A stretch of 64,000 nucleotides of DNA from Bursaphelenchus xylophilus (taxonomy: Eukaryota; Nematoda; Chromadorea; Rhabditida; Aphelenchoididae). Below, piece by piece: positions 42,601 to 55,000 of the stretch. Position 1 is the stretch's first letter. Every line of letters begins with the position of its first letter. A model generated the notes under the pieces. The model did no database searches, was not told the origin of the DNA, and saw only the letters and a program-made list of their open reading frames with translations. Location of the stretch: NCBI GenBank assembly GCA_904066235.2, contig CAJFCV020000001.1, positions 13,449,291 to 13,513,290 of the forward strand. Reading direction: 5' to 3'. The position numbers were made by a program, and so were the translations under genes.

Positions 42601-44877
42601 CACAAAGAAGCAGTTCAGAAAGTTCATCTGGTCCGCCGCGAACGTGAAGGAGCCCATTCGTCCGTTCATCGACTTAGCCTGCAGCACCCAGGTGCTTCCC
42701 TAAAAAATTTTCATAGCCAAGATTCAAGTTCTGGGTCAAGTTTTTCTCTGTTCATTCAAAATTTGGATTGGGGTCAAGTCTTTCTCTCGAAGACCAGTCT
42801 TTTTTAGGAGTTCAAAATTTGTGAAATATGCAAAAAAACGTTGTAAGGATCTGTATTTTTATTAAATTCAACTTTGACATTTTCAGTCAAGTTTTCCTCT
42901 TTTTGAGACAAGTCTTGCTCTCGGAGAAAAGTCTTTTTTAGGAGTTCAAAATTTTTGAAATATGCAAAAAAAATGTTGTAAGGATCTGTTGTATTTTACT
43001 AAACTCAATTTTGGCATTTCCAGCCAAGTTTTCCTCTTTTTGGGTCAAGTCTTCTCCTTAAAATTTAAGAAGCTATATTCGTATTTTAGACCCACAAAAA
43101 TCGATTTTTATCGACTTTAGGCCATAAAAAATTCCTTATAATCCACTAAATCGCATCTATTCCTAAAATAACTCACTTTTTTATATTACACTAGGCGTCT
43201 GAATCCCTTACCTGTTGATCAAACAACGCCCAAAAAACAACCATCGGCACCAGCAAGAAACAGACCGAGGTGAGAGCCTTCACATCCGTCACCGTCCTCT
43301 TTCCATACCGCTCGATGCCGTAGTCCAGCCAGTGCTCTTTCTTCTCCTCCTTCCCCATCAATGCCTTCACCTTTCCCTGCACTCCCAGCCGCACACAATT
43401 CGCGGCCCTGCACAGCAAATTGTTCTTGGATGCCGGCTGGATCTTGTAGAAGCGCCAGCCGCCGACAAAGAAGAGGAAAGCGACCAGCATGAGGATGCCG
43501 GGGATGCCGAACGCCAGCGGGTAGCAGTGGTCGTGTCCCATGCAGGAGGTGCGGCGGATAATCGGCGTCACAATCAGCGCGATCAGGGCGCCGAAATTGA
43601 TGGCCATGTAGAAGTAGGAGAAGAACCGAGAGCGTTGCGCGGCTTGCGACTCATCGAACTGAAAATTGGCTGAGTTAGAGCGCATTATATTACACTTGAT
43701 AGCCAAGTGCAAAATGTGCTGGAATAGAAGTTCATACAAGTCTATGATGCTGCAAATGTAATTTCGGCTATGTCCAGAGGCTATTCAAACCTTCAAAGAA
43801 ATAAAAATTTCCAAAAATCGATTTTTTTAGCCAATTTTTGGGTCCCACCACGAAAATCTGAATTTTCAAAAATCGATTTTTCCAAAGTTTCAAACGGTGA
43901 GGAGGGCCTAAAAAGGACCATCAACCTTAACAAATGCCCTTAAAATCATTCTCCACCACCATTTCTAGTAAAAAATTACATTATACCGAGCAAAATCTAC
44001 TTAAAGCTCACCTGATTCGCTGCAAACGGCGCAACACACGGTTTGATGCCTCCCGTGCTCGCGGCAATCACAAACAGTCCGGAAAAGTCAAAGAAGAGGC
44101 GAAGCCCCGTTGACAACGACGGTAGGGCACCAACGGAGAGGAGGGCATGCCCCATGACGTAGGTTAGTGAGACCTGAAATGACAACAATTTTCTTTCTAG
44201 CAACAACAAATAAAATTCCAAGCTGCTTTTTACATCTGCTACTTCGTTTCGAGACTAGTGCCGTCAAAATTCAGTCACAGATTTGGTCACGCCGCGAAAC
44301 CCTGAATTTTTGGCATTCTGCAACAAGTGTCCAAAATGGGCTAAAACAGTCGTAGATGGTTTATACTCACATATAGAATGACTTTGAAGGCCCCGAAGCG
44401 CGTATCGGCCGCGACAGATCCGAGCAGTGGAGTGATGTATGCCAACACTATAAATGCGTGGAAGATCGTGGCGGCGGTGCTAGAAACGTCGATTATCAAG
44501 TGAAATATAAAGAATCGGAGGCAAAAAGGCCAGTAAATAACAAATTTTCTAAAAGTTTTCATTTTTTCTTTGAAAATTGGCCAAAATGTCAAAAAATCGA
44601 AAAGTTCCATAAAATCCGTCATGATGACAGTTTTTTACCGAAATTTTTTTTTGCTGAACACTCATACGGTTCTCTAGCAGTACTGCAAGTTCTAGCAAAT
44701 TTCCTCCACTTACCTTTCTGAGAAATGATGTTCACCAGTCAGGTACATGGTCAGGATGCCCCGCATGCCGTAGAAGGAGAACCGCTCGCAGAACTCATTG
44801 CCGAGCATGAACAGGACCGCCAGCGGGTACCTCTTCGGCGTCGCGGTCTCGCTCGCCGAAGTCGGGGTTTCGGACAT
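39616..44877 (-). CDS. POT/PTR2-family proton-coupled oligopeptide transporter
   Basis: Imports di- and tripeptides with protons across a plasma membrane. Nine exons: 44877-44714, 44479-44371, 44173-44012, 43658-43212, 42699-42466, 41162-40946, 40899-40641, 40206-39987, 39870-39616; all phases fit (688 aa). Visible family signatures: NEFCERFSFYGMRG (the ExxER motif) in exon 1; FTPL-like ITPLLGSVAADTRFG in exon 2; ASTGGIKPCVAPFAANQ in exon 3; FSYFYMAINFGALI in exon 4; FWALFDQQ joined to GSTWVLQA across an intron; and a large extracellular loop in exons 6-7 before the last membrane helices. The C-terminus is Lys/Glu/Asp-rich and cytosolic. An inverted AATAAA is 8 bp past the stop. C. elegans has three paralogues (pept-1 to -3), and I cannot say which this matches. 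Confidence 0.92.
41310..41430. repeat. Short tandem repeat ACTGAATATGA
   Basis: Repeats of CTGAATATGAA with CTGA or GGA joints, in 15-19 bp units. A reverse-complement tract of the same units (TTCATATTCAGTCAG) is at 41840-41950, so the tandem repeat itself is part of the foldback. Confidence 0.85.
41470..41750. repeat. Tandem repeat of about 107-114 bp
   Basis: Two full units and a partial third: each begins ACCAAGTGCT or ACCAAATGCT and contains GTGTTTTTGGGCTGTACTA, CACCAAACCAACACCATTA and CTCGTACTAAATAGTACCA. They are near 41480, 41594 and 41700. Confidence 0.85.
41840..41950. repeat. Inverted partner of the ACTGAATATGA tandem repeat
   Basis: TTCATATTCAGTCAG-type units in the opposite orientation to 41310-41430, at the mirrored position in the element. 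Confidence 0.8.
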
Positions 44878-46158
44878 CGCGGCGGAGAGCGCAAGTTGGC
44901 GTTCGGACCAACCGAAAATTAGTCAAACAATAAAAAAAAGTTGAAAAAGGTGTTGCGAAATCCTTTGAGAACAATGAAAATGTGACCATTTTTGAACGTT
45001 TCGAAACCGCTTTCGAAATTTTAAGTTCAAGTTCAATTTTTGGATTAAAAATTAAGACTTTTGGATCTCAACACGAAAACTTGATTTTTGAGATTTTGAC
45101 TTAAAAGTTGAAAAAATACATTGAGTAATGACAATTTGACGTCCAAAGTATCAAAGCACCGAATTACTAGCTTATATCAAACTATTTTACCTGAATTTTG
45201 GGTCTCACCACGAAAACTTGAATTTTAAGATTTTGGCTTATAAATTGAAAAGAAACGTGGTGTTATTGTTTTAACATGTCATATCGACGTCCAGATTCAA
45301 AGTAGTCATTTATTAGTCTAAATCAAACAATTTTTACTTAACTTTTGGGTCTCACCACGAAAACTTGAATTTTGAGTTTTGGCTTAAAAATTGAAAAAAA
45401 ACATTGCGTTATTGTTTTAATATGACATATCGACGTTCTAACTATCAAAATAGTCATTTACCAGCCTATATCGAAAAAAATTTGACTTTTGAGTCTCACC
45501 ACGAAAACTTGAATTTTCAGATTTTGGCTTAAAAATTGAAAAAAAAACATTGTTAATAAGACGTCTAGACGTCCAAGCTATCAAAATGGTCATTTATTAG
45601 GCCATATCAAACAAATTTTAATTCACTCTTGAGTCCCACCACGAAAACCTGACTTGCGAGGTTTTGCTTCAGAAACCTTCCAAAATTGCTCACAAAGCAA
45701 ACACAAGGTTCTCCAAGTGTTTTATAACACTGTTTTCGCCTTTTTTTGCACCCATTTATCTGATAAAACAACCCGGATATTGCACATGACAACATTGTTA
45801 TCATGTTTCCCTTGCAGGAATTCCGGATGTTTAAAAATCTTTTCCGTTGCAAAATTGGAGTGTTTTGAGTCAAAATGCCTCAGGTCAAAAGGTTTCTGCT
45901 ATGACTCTTAACATTCTAAAAATCAAAAAAAAAAAAAAAATCCTGTCATCGTGGCATATTTTTTTTTAAATTTCCATTCTTTCATACAAAAAAATTTAAA
46001 AATCATCAATAAATCCCCTCAAAAATACGAACCATCAAGATCAAAAGCGTTTTATCGCTGCAAAAACATTTTTTCAAACGAACATACAATACTATTAAAG
46101 TTTATGAGCGGAATTTACAAAATTATGCAAATCTGTTTGTTAAGCTCGATCGCTACAC
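44878..46158. other. Intergenic with degenerate 150-bp tandem units
   Basis: No gene seen. From about 45040 to 45650 a unit of about 140-150 bp recurs four to five times, recognisable by TCTCACCACGAAAACTTGAATTTT and TTTTGGCTTAAAAATTGAAAA (given in parts). Related CACCACGAAAA words occur near 43855 and CCGGCACGAAAACATGAATTATC near 48778. Confidence 0.6.
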
Positions 46159-47358
46159 TCAGAACTCATCGAGGACTTTTTTTCGGGTCTTTGGCTGTTC
46201 GATTTTCGCCCATTCCACCAACGGATCCGAGTTCAATTTGTCGAGCTGAGCCGTTTTCTCGGCCAAGGTTTGGTCCGAGTCGGAGTAATGTAGAAAGTAG
46301 TGGGAATCCAGGAAAGATTCGCCCTGAAAATGAGGGAAATTTTTTGTTGAGGCAACTCTGAGAACTCTAAAAAAAATTTTTTCAACTTTTCGAGATTTTT
46401 TATTTTTTGCACTGTGCAAATTTTGGAATTTTGCACTGTGCAGATTTTTGAATTTTGCACGGTGCATTACCAACTCTGGCTCAAATAAAAAATTTTCTGT
46501 GCTAAAATATACAGTAAGAAAAGTGGCATGGACTACCATAAAACTTTTCTACTCATCTTACTGCACAGTGCAGTAAAAGATACTTTTTCAATTAACTGCA
46601 CTGTGCGGTTTCTCAAATTTTGCACGGTGCAATATCAACTCCGCTCTAAAAAATTTTTTGAACTAAAATGTACAGCAAGAAGAGTAGAATGGACTACTAT
46701 AAAATTTTTCTACTCGCCTCACAGCAGAGTGCAGTAAAAGATAATTTTCAACCAACTGCACTGTGCGGTTTTTCCAATTTTGCCTGGTACTGGCCATTGT
46801 CCCAAGGATTTTGAAAACCTTTATGCGTACCATTTACAGTACACAACAAGCCATAATACTGTCAAGAAATTCTACGGCCAACTTGTTGCACTGTGCATTA
46901 AATTCAACTTTTTAAAATACTTCACAGTGCAAAAATTTTCGGACTGCACTGTGCAATAAAATTAATTTTGCTTGGTACCGGCCACTGTCCCAAAGATTCT
47001 GAAAACCTTTATGCGTACCATTTACAGTATACAACAAGCCATAATACTGTCAAGAAATTTTTCGGCCAACTTATTTCACCGTGCAGTAAATTCAACATTT
47101 CAAAAAACTGCACAGTGCGAAAATTTTCAGACTGCACTGTGCAATAAAATTATTTTTGGGAAAAATTATCGACAATAATCGATCAAAAACAGCCACAAAA
47201 CAAGAATAAATAAAAATTTATGTTACCTTGACTTCGAATCCGTACTTTTTGGCCACTTCCTTTGCCAGTTCATCATCCGGTGTCTTCAATTTCAAGGTTA
47301 TTTGCTGCGCCATTACACTTGAAACCACCGATATCGCTATAAAAATTGAGAGATTCAT
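46159..47358 (-). CDS. Small secreted protein resembling a free-standing proprotein-convertase prodomain
   Basis: Exons 47358-47227 and 46323-46159 encode 98 aa. The start at 47358 gives a signal peptide (MNLSIFIAISVVSSVMA, cleavage before QQITLK); the inner Met at 47313 would lose it. The mature part reads like the N-terminal S8 prodomain of PCSK/kexin enzymes: DDELAKEVAKKYGFEV, then HYFLHYSD, then DPLVEWAKIEQPKTRKK, in the usual order for AxxxGF, YxFxH and V-x-W-x-x-Q-x-x-x-K/R. No catalytic domain follows; the frame stops at 46159. Such prodomains fold the enzyme and inhibit it, so a role as a secreted inhibitor of convertases is an inference. The single intron is packed with GCACTGTGC words. 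Confidence 0.72.
46390..47160. repeat. GCACTGTGC-rich tandem duplications in the prodomain-gene intron
   Basis: Two different tandem pairs: units of about 161 bp beginning CTAAAATATACAG / CTAAAATGTACAG (46502 and 46663), and units of about 187 bp beginning CTGGTACTGGCCA / TTGGTACCGGCCA (about 46784 and 46971). All carry TGCACTGTGC or TGCACAGTGC words. Confidence 0.85.
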
Positions 47359-47613
47359 CTAACACATTCTAAAACAATTTTCAACATACAAAACCGAAAT
47401 CAATTTACACAATAATCGATAAAACTTATAGGAAATGACCAAAATTCCAAAATCAAAAAAGTAAAAAATACTTTACTCAAGAAAAAAATTACTTCGTAAC
47501 AACGGGAGCGCTGTAAAACAAACAAAAAAAAATAGGAAAAGTGGTTCGGAAGAGGGGAAACCATTGTAAACGTTAGAAATTATATTACCCATGACCCGAG
47601 AGGAAAAATACTC

Positions 47614-48512
47614 ACAAGGGCTCGGCAAAACCTCGTCCCCTGGTTTCTTCTTGAAACATATACCATTTGAAAGAGCGTAAAAAACTGGTCTAGGATCACC
47701 TTGAATTAGCTGCTATTATCCATTTACGTGCTGGCTAGCGAGCATTTTTTAAGATTTTCAAGTTGGATTTTGTAATTCTTTGCTTCTGAGGGTCGAACGG
47801 GACCGAATAAACACTTTTCATATAAATATTAGTTACCTATAGCATTGAACGCTTCAACCTACGTCAAAAAATATAAAAATTTTTTTGCGTTGGAGACATT
47901 CAGGTCGATGTACTCAATGAGCGATTGCGCGATGTTGTAGGTCCTGTAACCCAAAGGAAACTAGGATGTTTCAAACATGTAAGACCTTTTCACACTCAAT
48001 TTTTATGTATTTTTTATTTGCGGGAATTCCTCGTAAAAAGATGAAAGCCTTTGAAAGTTTCAACCATCCAGGATGTCCCATTGCAAGGTCAAAAACGCCA
48101 AAATCAAAAAGATCAAAAAAAGTTGCCGTTTTTGCTTTTAAAACGGAGGCGAGTATACACAAAAGTCTATTTAAAAATTAAAGACAACTTTCTGGCCTTA
48201 TTCGTTCCATAATAGTTAAAAAAGTTAAAAAAATCAAAAGGGGATTCGAACCTGATCCGCAGGTCCTCCTTGTGAAGCGCCTTACCCCACTAGGCCACCG
48301 AAGCACTGCTCCGCTGTGCTTTTGAAATCGATTGCGTTTCTTTTCTCAAAAGAAGGGTGAGACAAGCCTAGAACTAAAAAATGCTCGCTAGCCAGCGTAT
48401 AAGTGAATAATAGCAGCTAATTCGAGGTGATCCTAGACCAGTTTTTTACGCTCTTTCAAATGGTATATGTTTCAAGAAGAAACCAGGGGACGAGGTTTTG
48501 CCGAGCCCTTGT
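47614..48512. mobile_element. Foldback element with ACAAGGG ends and a tRNA-like core
   Basis: Arms 47614-47750 and 48376-48512 (137 bp each) match around a 625-bp interior that contains a tRNA-like segment. The ends ACAAGGGCTCGGC and GCCGAGCCCTTGT and the flanks CTC and CAG are the same as at the collagen-intron palindrome. Confidence 0.85.
48236..48305 (-). pseudogene. tRNA-like sequence with A and B boxes
   Basis: On the minus strand TGGCCTAGTGG (A box) and GGTTCGAATCC (B box, 48242-48252) are intact. The acceptor ends do not pair. It sits inside the foldback 47614-48512, like the tRNA-like segments in the palindrome at 5029-6042. Confidence 0.6.
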
Positions 48513-49093
48513 CAGATTACTCTTACCACACATTCGTTAAAAGTAAAAAATATGTCTCATAACACATCTTCAGTCAAAATAGACAACAATTTACCAAAAT
48601 TTTGCAATTAAAAAACAAATTTTATATTCACCATGAACAGCTCTTCGAGATGATAAAAATAGACCGGTAAATAATGACTAATGTGTTATATGATATAAAT
48701 ATGATCGCTAGGACTGTTTTAGATTTTTTTTCGACGCAATAAACCTATTTTTTTTTCAATATCAAGGTCTGGGTCCCGGCACGAAAACATGAATTATCAG
48801 ATTTCGGGTTAAAAACTGTGCCAATCCCATCTATGAGTTTCAAAACGTTATATTCTAAAAGAACTTAGGATCATAATCACTCCGTCTGCATGAAATTTGA
48901 CAAATAATTTACTACTCCCCATCTAAAACAATATGCAAAAATTAGTCAAAAAATCCCGTTTCATGGCTATAAAATACTCAGAATCGTTGCAAAACTCATA
49001 ACTCTTCAATTTTGATACCTAAAATCTACCCTCAACCCCAGGAACACCCTATTTTCTCAACTTTTTCTCATCTGATACCTAGTACAATATCGG

Positions 49094-52000
49094 CTATAGC
49101 GCGTTTTTCATGAATTCTTGAATCGAATGATTTTCTTCATATTGTGAGGAGTCCCAGAGGTCTTCCATCGACCATTCCGTTGGGTTCGCTGGGTCCGCCT
49201 GCTCCTTGGCAACGCGTTTTTTCTTTGGAGCTGGTTCGGAGGGTTTGGAGGTCTCGGATTCGGCCAAATTGAAGAGTTCAAGTAATTCATCGGTTGCCAT
49301 TGATGAAATTGATCGATTATCTGCTCCGACAAGGGCCTAAAGACAAAGATATCGTTGAAATTTGCTACAAAACATTGTTTTACAACCAAATTCCTCAAAA
49401 AATGGGGATTTTCAACAATTTTTGCTCAAAAAATAGCAAATTTCCCTGTAAATCGTCAAAAAATTTACCAAAAATTAAAAGCTCATGTTTTTCTCGACAT
49501 TCTGAGTCAACTTACATTAGCAGTGTCCGTCTTGAACTTCTGATATTGCATGATTTTCTCTTCAATCGAGCCTTGCGTAATCAGTCGGAAAACTTGGACA
49601 GTTTTCGTCTGGCCAAGACGATGGGCACGATCCACTGCCTAAAATACGACGTAAATTTTCTGAAAAAAAACTTTTACCTATAAAAATTTACGCCTTTTTT
49701 GACCAATGACTCCAAAAAATCTCAAAAAATCTGAAATTTTCGAGGTCCAATATCTTTTCACCCTGAGGCGATAAATTAAAAATTCTTCCCAAAATGTTTG
49801 AATGGCTTAATGGACGTGCTAATTCTCTAATTTCATCAAATTCCAGGGTCGGATCAATGAGAAAAATCAATTTTAAAACCTACTCCTCAAAAAAATCCGA
49901 AAAATTAAAACATCTATATTTCATGCCCTGAGGGTGAATATCAAAAATCCTTCTCTGACAACATAAACGGCCCCTCTAAGAGTGCTCATGCTCAATTTCA
50001 TCCACCTCCCTCTATAAATCTTCGATATTTTTACACTTTTTCTTATACTGCCTTAACCTCCAAAAAAAGCAAATTTTTTCAAAAAATCGTTCAAAAAATA
50101 TCCAAATCTCCCCCAAATACCTTCAAAATCACTGACCTGTAAGTCCTTGACAGGATTCCAGTCATGATCCAAGAAAATCACCACATCCGCGCCAGTCAGC
50201 GTCAGTCCAACGCCTCCGATATGAGTTGTGACCAATAGCAAGTCGATTGTAGGGTCATTATTAAACCTATCCACGACCGCTTGTCTATCATTCGGTGCGA
50301 CAGTCCCATCCAGCCGCAAGTACTTGATATTCTCGCCCAGCGACGCATCATCAATGTATTTGGCGACCAAATCGATGGATGCTCGCCATTGGCAAAAGAT
50401 GAGGGCGCGGTGCTGTGTGAGGGCGGGCAGGTCTGAAATCCGTATTTTAGAAGCATTAAATCCAATTTCAGACTATTATTAACAGTTTTTCTTTATAAAT
50501 CCTCAAAATTTTTCAAAAATTTATATTACACTTGACAAAAATTGTCAAAAAAATTATAAAAACAGCCTAATATCGTCTTCAAATCCTCCTACCTTCTAGC
50601 ACATCGCTTGTAGAGGGTGTATTTCCATCATCAAGTGGGGCTTTGTCTTCCGAGTCGCCGATTTGGCACTCCTGGAGGATCTCCTTTAGAGCCATCATTT
50701 TTCCGCTCAATTCCATGGCCTAAAACAATGAAAATTGTATTCAAATTCAACTCCAACTTTGATAGACACTCCAATTTAGCTATTGAAAAAAAATGTATCT
50801 CAAATTAAATGCGTCATCATGACGCATTTTCTGGATCTTCCAAAAATTCTCTTTTTTGGCAGTAGTCTTAAAATTTTGATCAAAATCTCATTTCAACCTC
50901 AATCTTTCGCGACTTTTTCTAACCCAATCTCCAACAGGCTTCTCCATCTACCACCTACATAGTCCATCTGTCCATTTGGATCGTATTCCCGGGTCCTGTA
51001 TTCAATTTTCTTCAGGACCTCATTAATCAAGACCGGATGATCGACGAGCTGCCTGAGGGCGATGAGTGTGTGCAATGGGGACAATCGTCGTTTCTTCTCC
51101 ACCTCTGTTTCGTTCTCTTTCTTCACCAGAGAGCAGCGGTCCACCACTGCTTGGTAGATCCGTTTTTGGGCCTCGGTTAGTTGACAGACCCAGTCCTGAA
51201 CCACCTTGTCCGGCAGCTCCTTCAGCACGTCCGTCTTGAGGCGGCGCATCACAAAGGGCAAGATCAGGCGGTGCAGTTGCTGGAGGGACTCTTCGCCTTG
51301 CTGAAAATGGGGACTTCATGTTATTTTTGATGATTTTTCAAAGAGTTATATTGTTTTAGCCTATTTTTTGAAGATTTTTTATTGAAATCGAGGTGTCAAG
51401 AAAAAGTTGAGGTCTCAAACGAAAATCTAGTAATATTTAAAAGATTTCATACCCTAAGAATACGTATTTTACCCGGAAAAAAATTTTTATTTCAAAAAAA
51501 TTCCGATTTTCCCAAAAAACCTCCATTTTTCTTCAATTTTTTGCTATTTTAAAATTCAAAAATTCGATAAATTTTCTCATCTTCCTTTTATAACCCCCAA
51601 ATCTTCCTTTTCTACCACAAAAATTCCCAAAATTCCAAAAAAAAATCAAAAAAAAAAATCCAAAAAAACCAAAATTTCTTACTTTCGTCTGTTCCTCGGA
51701 TGCCTTTGGGTTTCTGCATGCCAAAATCGGTTTCAAGAATCGTTGTTGGAACTGCTGTCGAGTGAATAAATATCCGGGCATTAGGAATTTGAAGAGTGCC
51801 CAAAGATCGGCCGGGGAATTTTGAACCGGGGTACCTGATAAAAGTAATTTGTGCTTCGCTTTGAGGGTCATAATGGCTTCGAAGAGGTTTGTGTTCGGGT
51901 TTCTGATGCAATGGCCTTCATCCAGGACCAGGAATTTCCATGGGAAGTCGCTGAAAAATAGCAAAAATTTCAAAAAAAAAATCAAAAAATTTGAAAAAAT

Positions 52001-55000
52001 CAAAAAAATTTTTTTTTTCAAATTTCCAAAAAAATCACAAAAAATGTCTCAAAATGTCTCCAACCATCTAAAAACATCAATTCCTATCAAATAATCCACC
52101 AATTTCGCCGCCAAAACATCAAATTTATATTATCCATGACCCACTTGAATCTTTTTGCGTTTGTCCTCAATTCCTCGTAGGACATGACGACAATTTCATC
52201 CGAATTTGGGAGAATCTTCACGTCCACCTCCACTCGATGCATTGGCTTTTCGTTGGGGAAGTAATTTCGCCACTCATTGCACCAATGATTGGTCAGAGTT
52301 CGGGGGCAAATTATTAAAGATGGATATCGAGGGGAGGTTTTTCGATGAAGAGATAGGACCGAGAGGGTTTGAATCGTCTTTCCCAGGCCCATATCGTCGG
52401 CCAGGATTCCGTTCAGCCCGAAACGGGAGAGAAATCTGAAAAAATTATATTATCCATGACAAAAAATTTGAATTTTTTTGAAATTTTTGCAAATTAAAAG
52501 ATGAAAAATCAAACTAAGTAGTAAAATACGTCTTCAAATATATTCCTCAATCAATCTCAGTCATCAAAAATACTCAAAAATTTCAAAAAATCAAAAATTC
52601 AAAAAAAAAATCAAATTTTTCCAAATTTTTTTTCATGTCAAAAAATAGTAAAATCCCATAAAATCACAGGAAATTCAATTAATTTCACTCTAAAATCATC
52701 TTCCACCCCAATAAAAATATTCCTCATACCTCATCCATGTTATTCCTTCCAGTTGATATGCTCTCAATTTGATCGATGGTTTGAGTCCGGGAACTTGTTC
52801 TTGCGTCAGTGCAGGCAGTTTAGAAGGTTGGCTGAGGACGTTGACAAAATCCTTCGACTCCTCCAGTTCAATTTGCAATTCGGGGGTGAGGCGGGTCATC
52901 AATGGCTCGGTATCCTAAAAAATCCTAATAAATCTAACAAAAACTGATCAAAAACAACAAAACTAACGTCACTCATCCCCAACATATCCCTATCAACTCA
53001 AAAATTATTCCGTCCAATTCAAAAAACATCGAAATTCAAAGGAAAAAGCAAATTGCATTGGCCGGGAATCGAACCCGGGTCGCCCGCGTGGCAGGCGAGC
53101 ATTCTACCACTGAACCACCAATGCACACTCTCACCGCCTTTCATTTTTTGTTTCGAAACTTTTTCAGTGGAAAATGGGTGGAGCAGCTGCTAAAAAAGAC
53201 TAAATTCCTTCATTTTCATCCGTTTTTCCTCGGGTAAAATACATACAATTACTTCAAAACAAGTTGAAATTTATTTTCCACTCCATTTCCAACTAACTTT
53301 CTCAATTTTAGGCAGCAAAAACTCAATTTTTACGCATTTTTCCAGATTTTCCTTCAAAAAGTTTCAAAAACGTCTTCAAAACCCCTCAAAAAGTTCTCAA
53401 ATCAATTTCAAACAATTTCCTACCGCTTCAAGATGTAGTAGGGCCACCAATTTCCCAAACGCCAGAGCTGCCAGCTCTCTGATTGCTTCAACTTGATCCG
53501 TGATCATCTTCAACGCCAATGGGGCTAGCAACGAAGCGGCCGTTATTAAGACCTTGGGGTCCAATTTCGCGACCAAAATGGCCAGAAATTCGACTGCGCC
53601 CGCTCTTTTTTCACTGCTATCGATCTGATCCGAGAATTTTCGAACTTCCTCAAAAAAATTGTTCAGTACAAATGCTAGATCCGCGACAGCCAGCTCTGTG
53701 ATACACCTGGCAGTCCGAAATCTCACAGCCGGATCGGTATGGCCTAAGGCGATCTTCAAAATCGCGATTTCTTCGGGTTTCGGTTGATGTCCCATGGGCA
53801 TGGATAATATCCGGATGAACTCAAGGTTGGTTAAAAACACCTCCAGCTCTGTTTCATCATTCAAATTCTGGTTTAATTTCAAAAATTCCGCGATATTTGG
53901 GCAGATTTGCGTTGAGATTTGACCTAATTGTTCTGCATACTTCCTGAGGGCAATTTCGCAATTTTTGGCTCTGATGGTGACCGGGGCCGGTGGTGGGTTC
54001 GAGGTGGAGATAATTTGATCCGATTCGAGTTGTTTCGTTTTTGGAATGAAGGTTTTATCCTCTATGAGTCCGTTCGAAAGTTGTTTTAGGACCTTTGGAT
54101 GGGGGCATGGGTTTCGTTCCAGCGTGACGCTGAACAAAATTGTAAAGCTGTCATAGAAAATCTCCTCGGAGATGAGCTCATTATCCTCCGTATTCAACGC
54201 GTCAATCAATGGTTTGATCATGGGCGTCATCTGGGGCAAGCAGTGGCCAAAATAAAACAAAGTCGAGGCGCACAGTGCGTTCAGTCGATTATTATTGGTC
54301 AAAATCTGAAATCTTGTGGCTTCCGTCATCTGAATTAGGTATTTCCTCCGTCCCTCTAGGGCGTCAAGGTCCTGTTGTTTGATCAGACAGGGTTTGCACA
54401 TATTGTACATGGCATTTATGGCCTCATCGACATTGGTTTGTGGGTCAATTCCGGGGCACTTGTCGTGAGGGACGCCTTTTTGGATGCAATGACGTCGAAA
54501 TTCGTTGCATTCGGCGGTTAATGACTTGATCATTGTGGCCGGTTCGTCGTAGGGTGGGCGAGTTGGGGCTTCAAGGAGTAACCTTTCCAATTCCGCGACA
54601 ATTAATGTCGGGTATTGCTGAAAAAATAAAAAATTTCGAATCAAATTTCACTTCGCAACTTTTTGCACAGTGCAAAAAATTACTTTCTACAGAAAAAAAG
54701 TCAAAAAAAAATCTGACCGCACCGTGCAAAACACATTTTTTGCCTTCCGCACCGTGCAAATTCATCTTTTTTTGCCTTCCGCACCGTGCAAATTCATCTT
54801 TTTTGCCTTTCGCACAGTGCAAATTCATCTTTTTCAACCTTTCGCACAGTGCAAAACAAATTTTTTACCTTTCGCACAGTGCAAATTCATTTTTTTACTT
54901 TTCGCACCGTGCAAATTCATCTTTTTTCCTTTCGCACCGTGCAAAATCATTTTTTCAACCTTTCGCACCGTGCAAACCCCATTCTTCCTTTGCACTGTGC

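Noticed and set aside
43215..43673. 152-codon plus-strand frame
   Set aside because: It is antisense to the large transporter exon 4, which has clear POT motifs.
47227..47313. Start of the prodomain-like gene at the inner Met (47313)
   Set aside because: The in-frame ATG at 47358 adds a clear signal peptide ending VMA before QQ; starting at 47313 would make a cytosolic protein and waste that signal.
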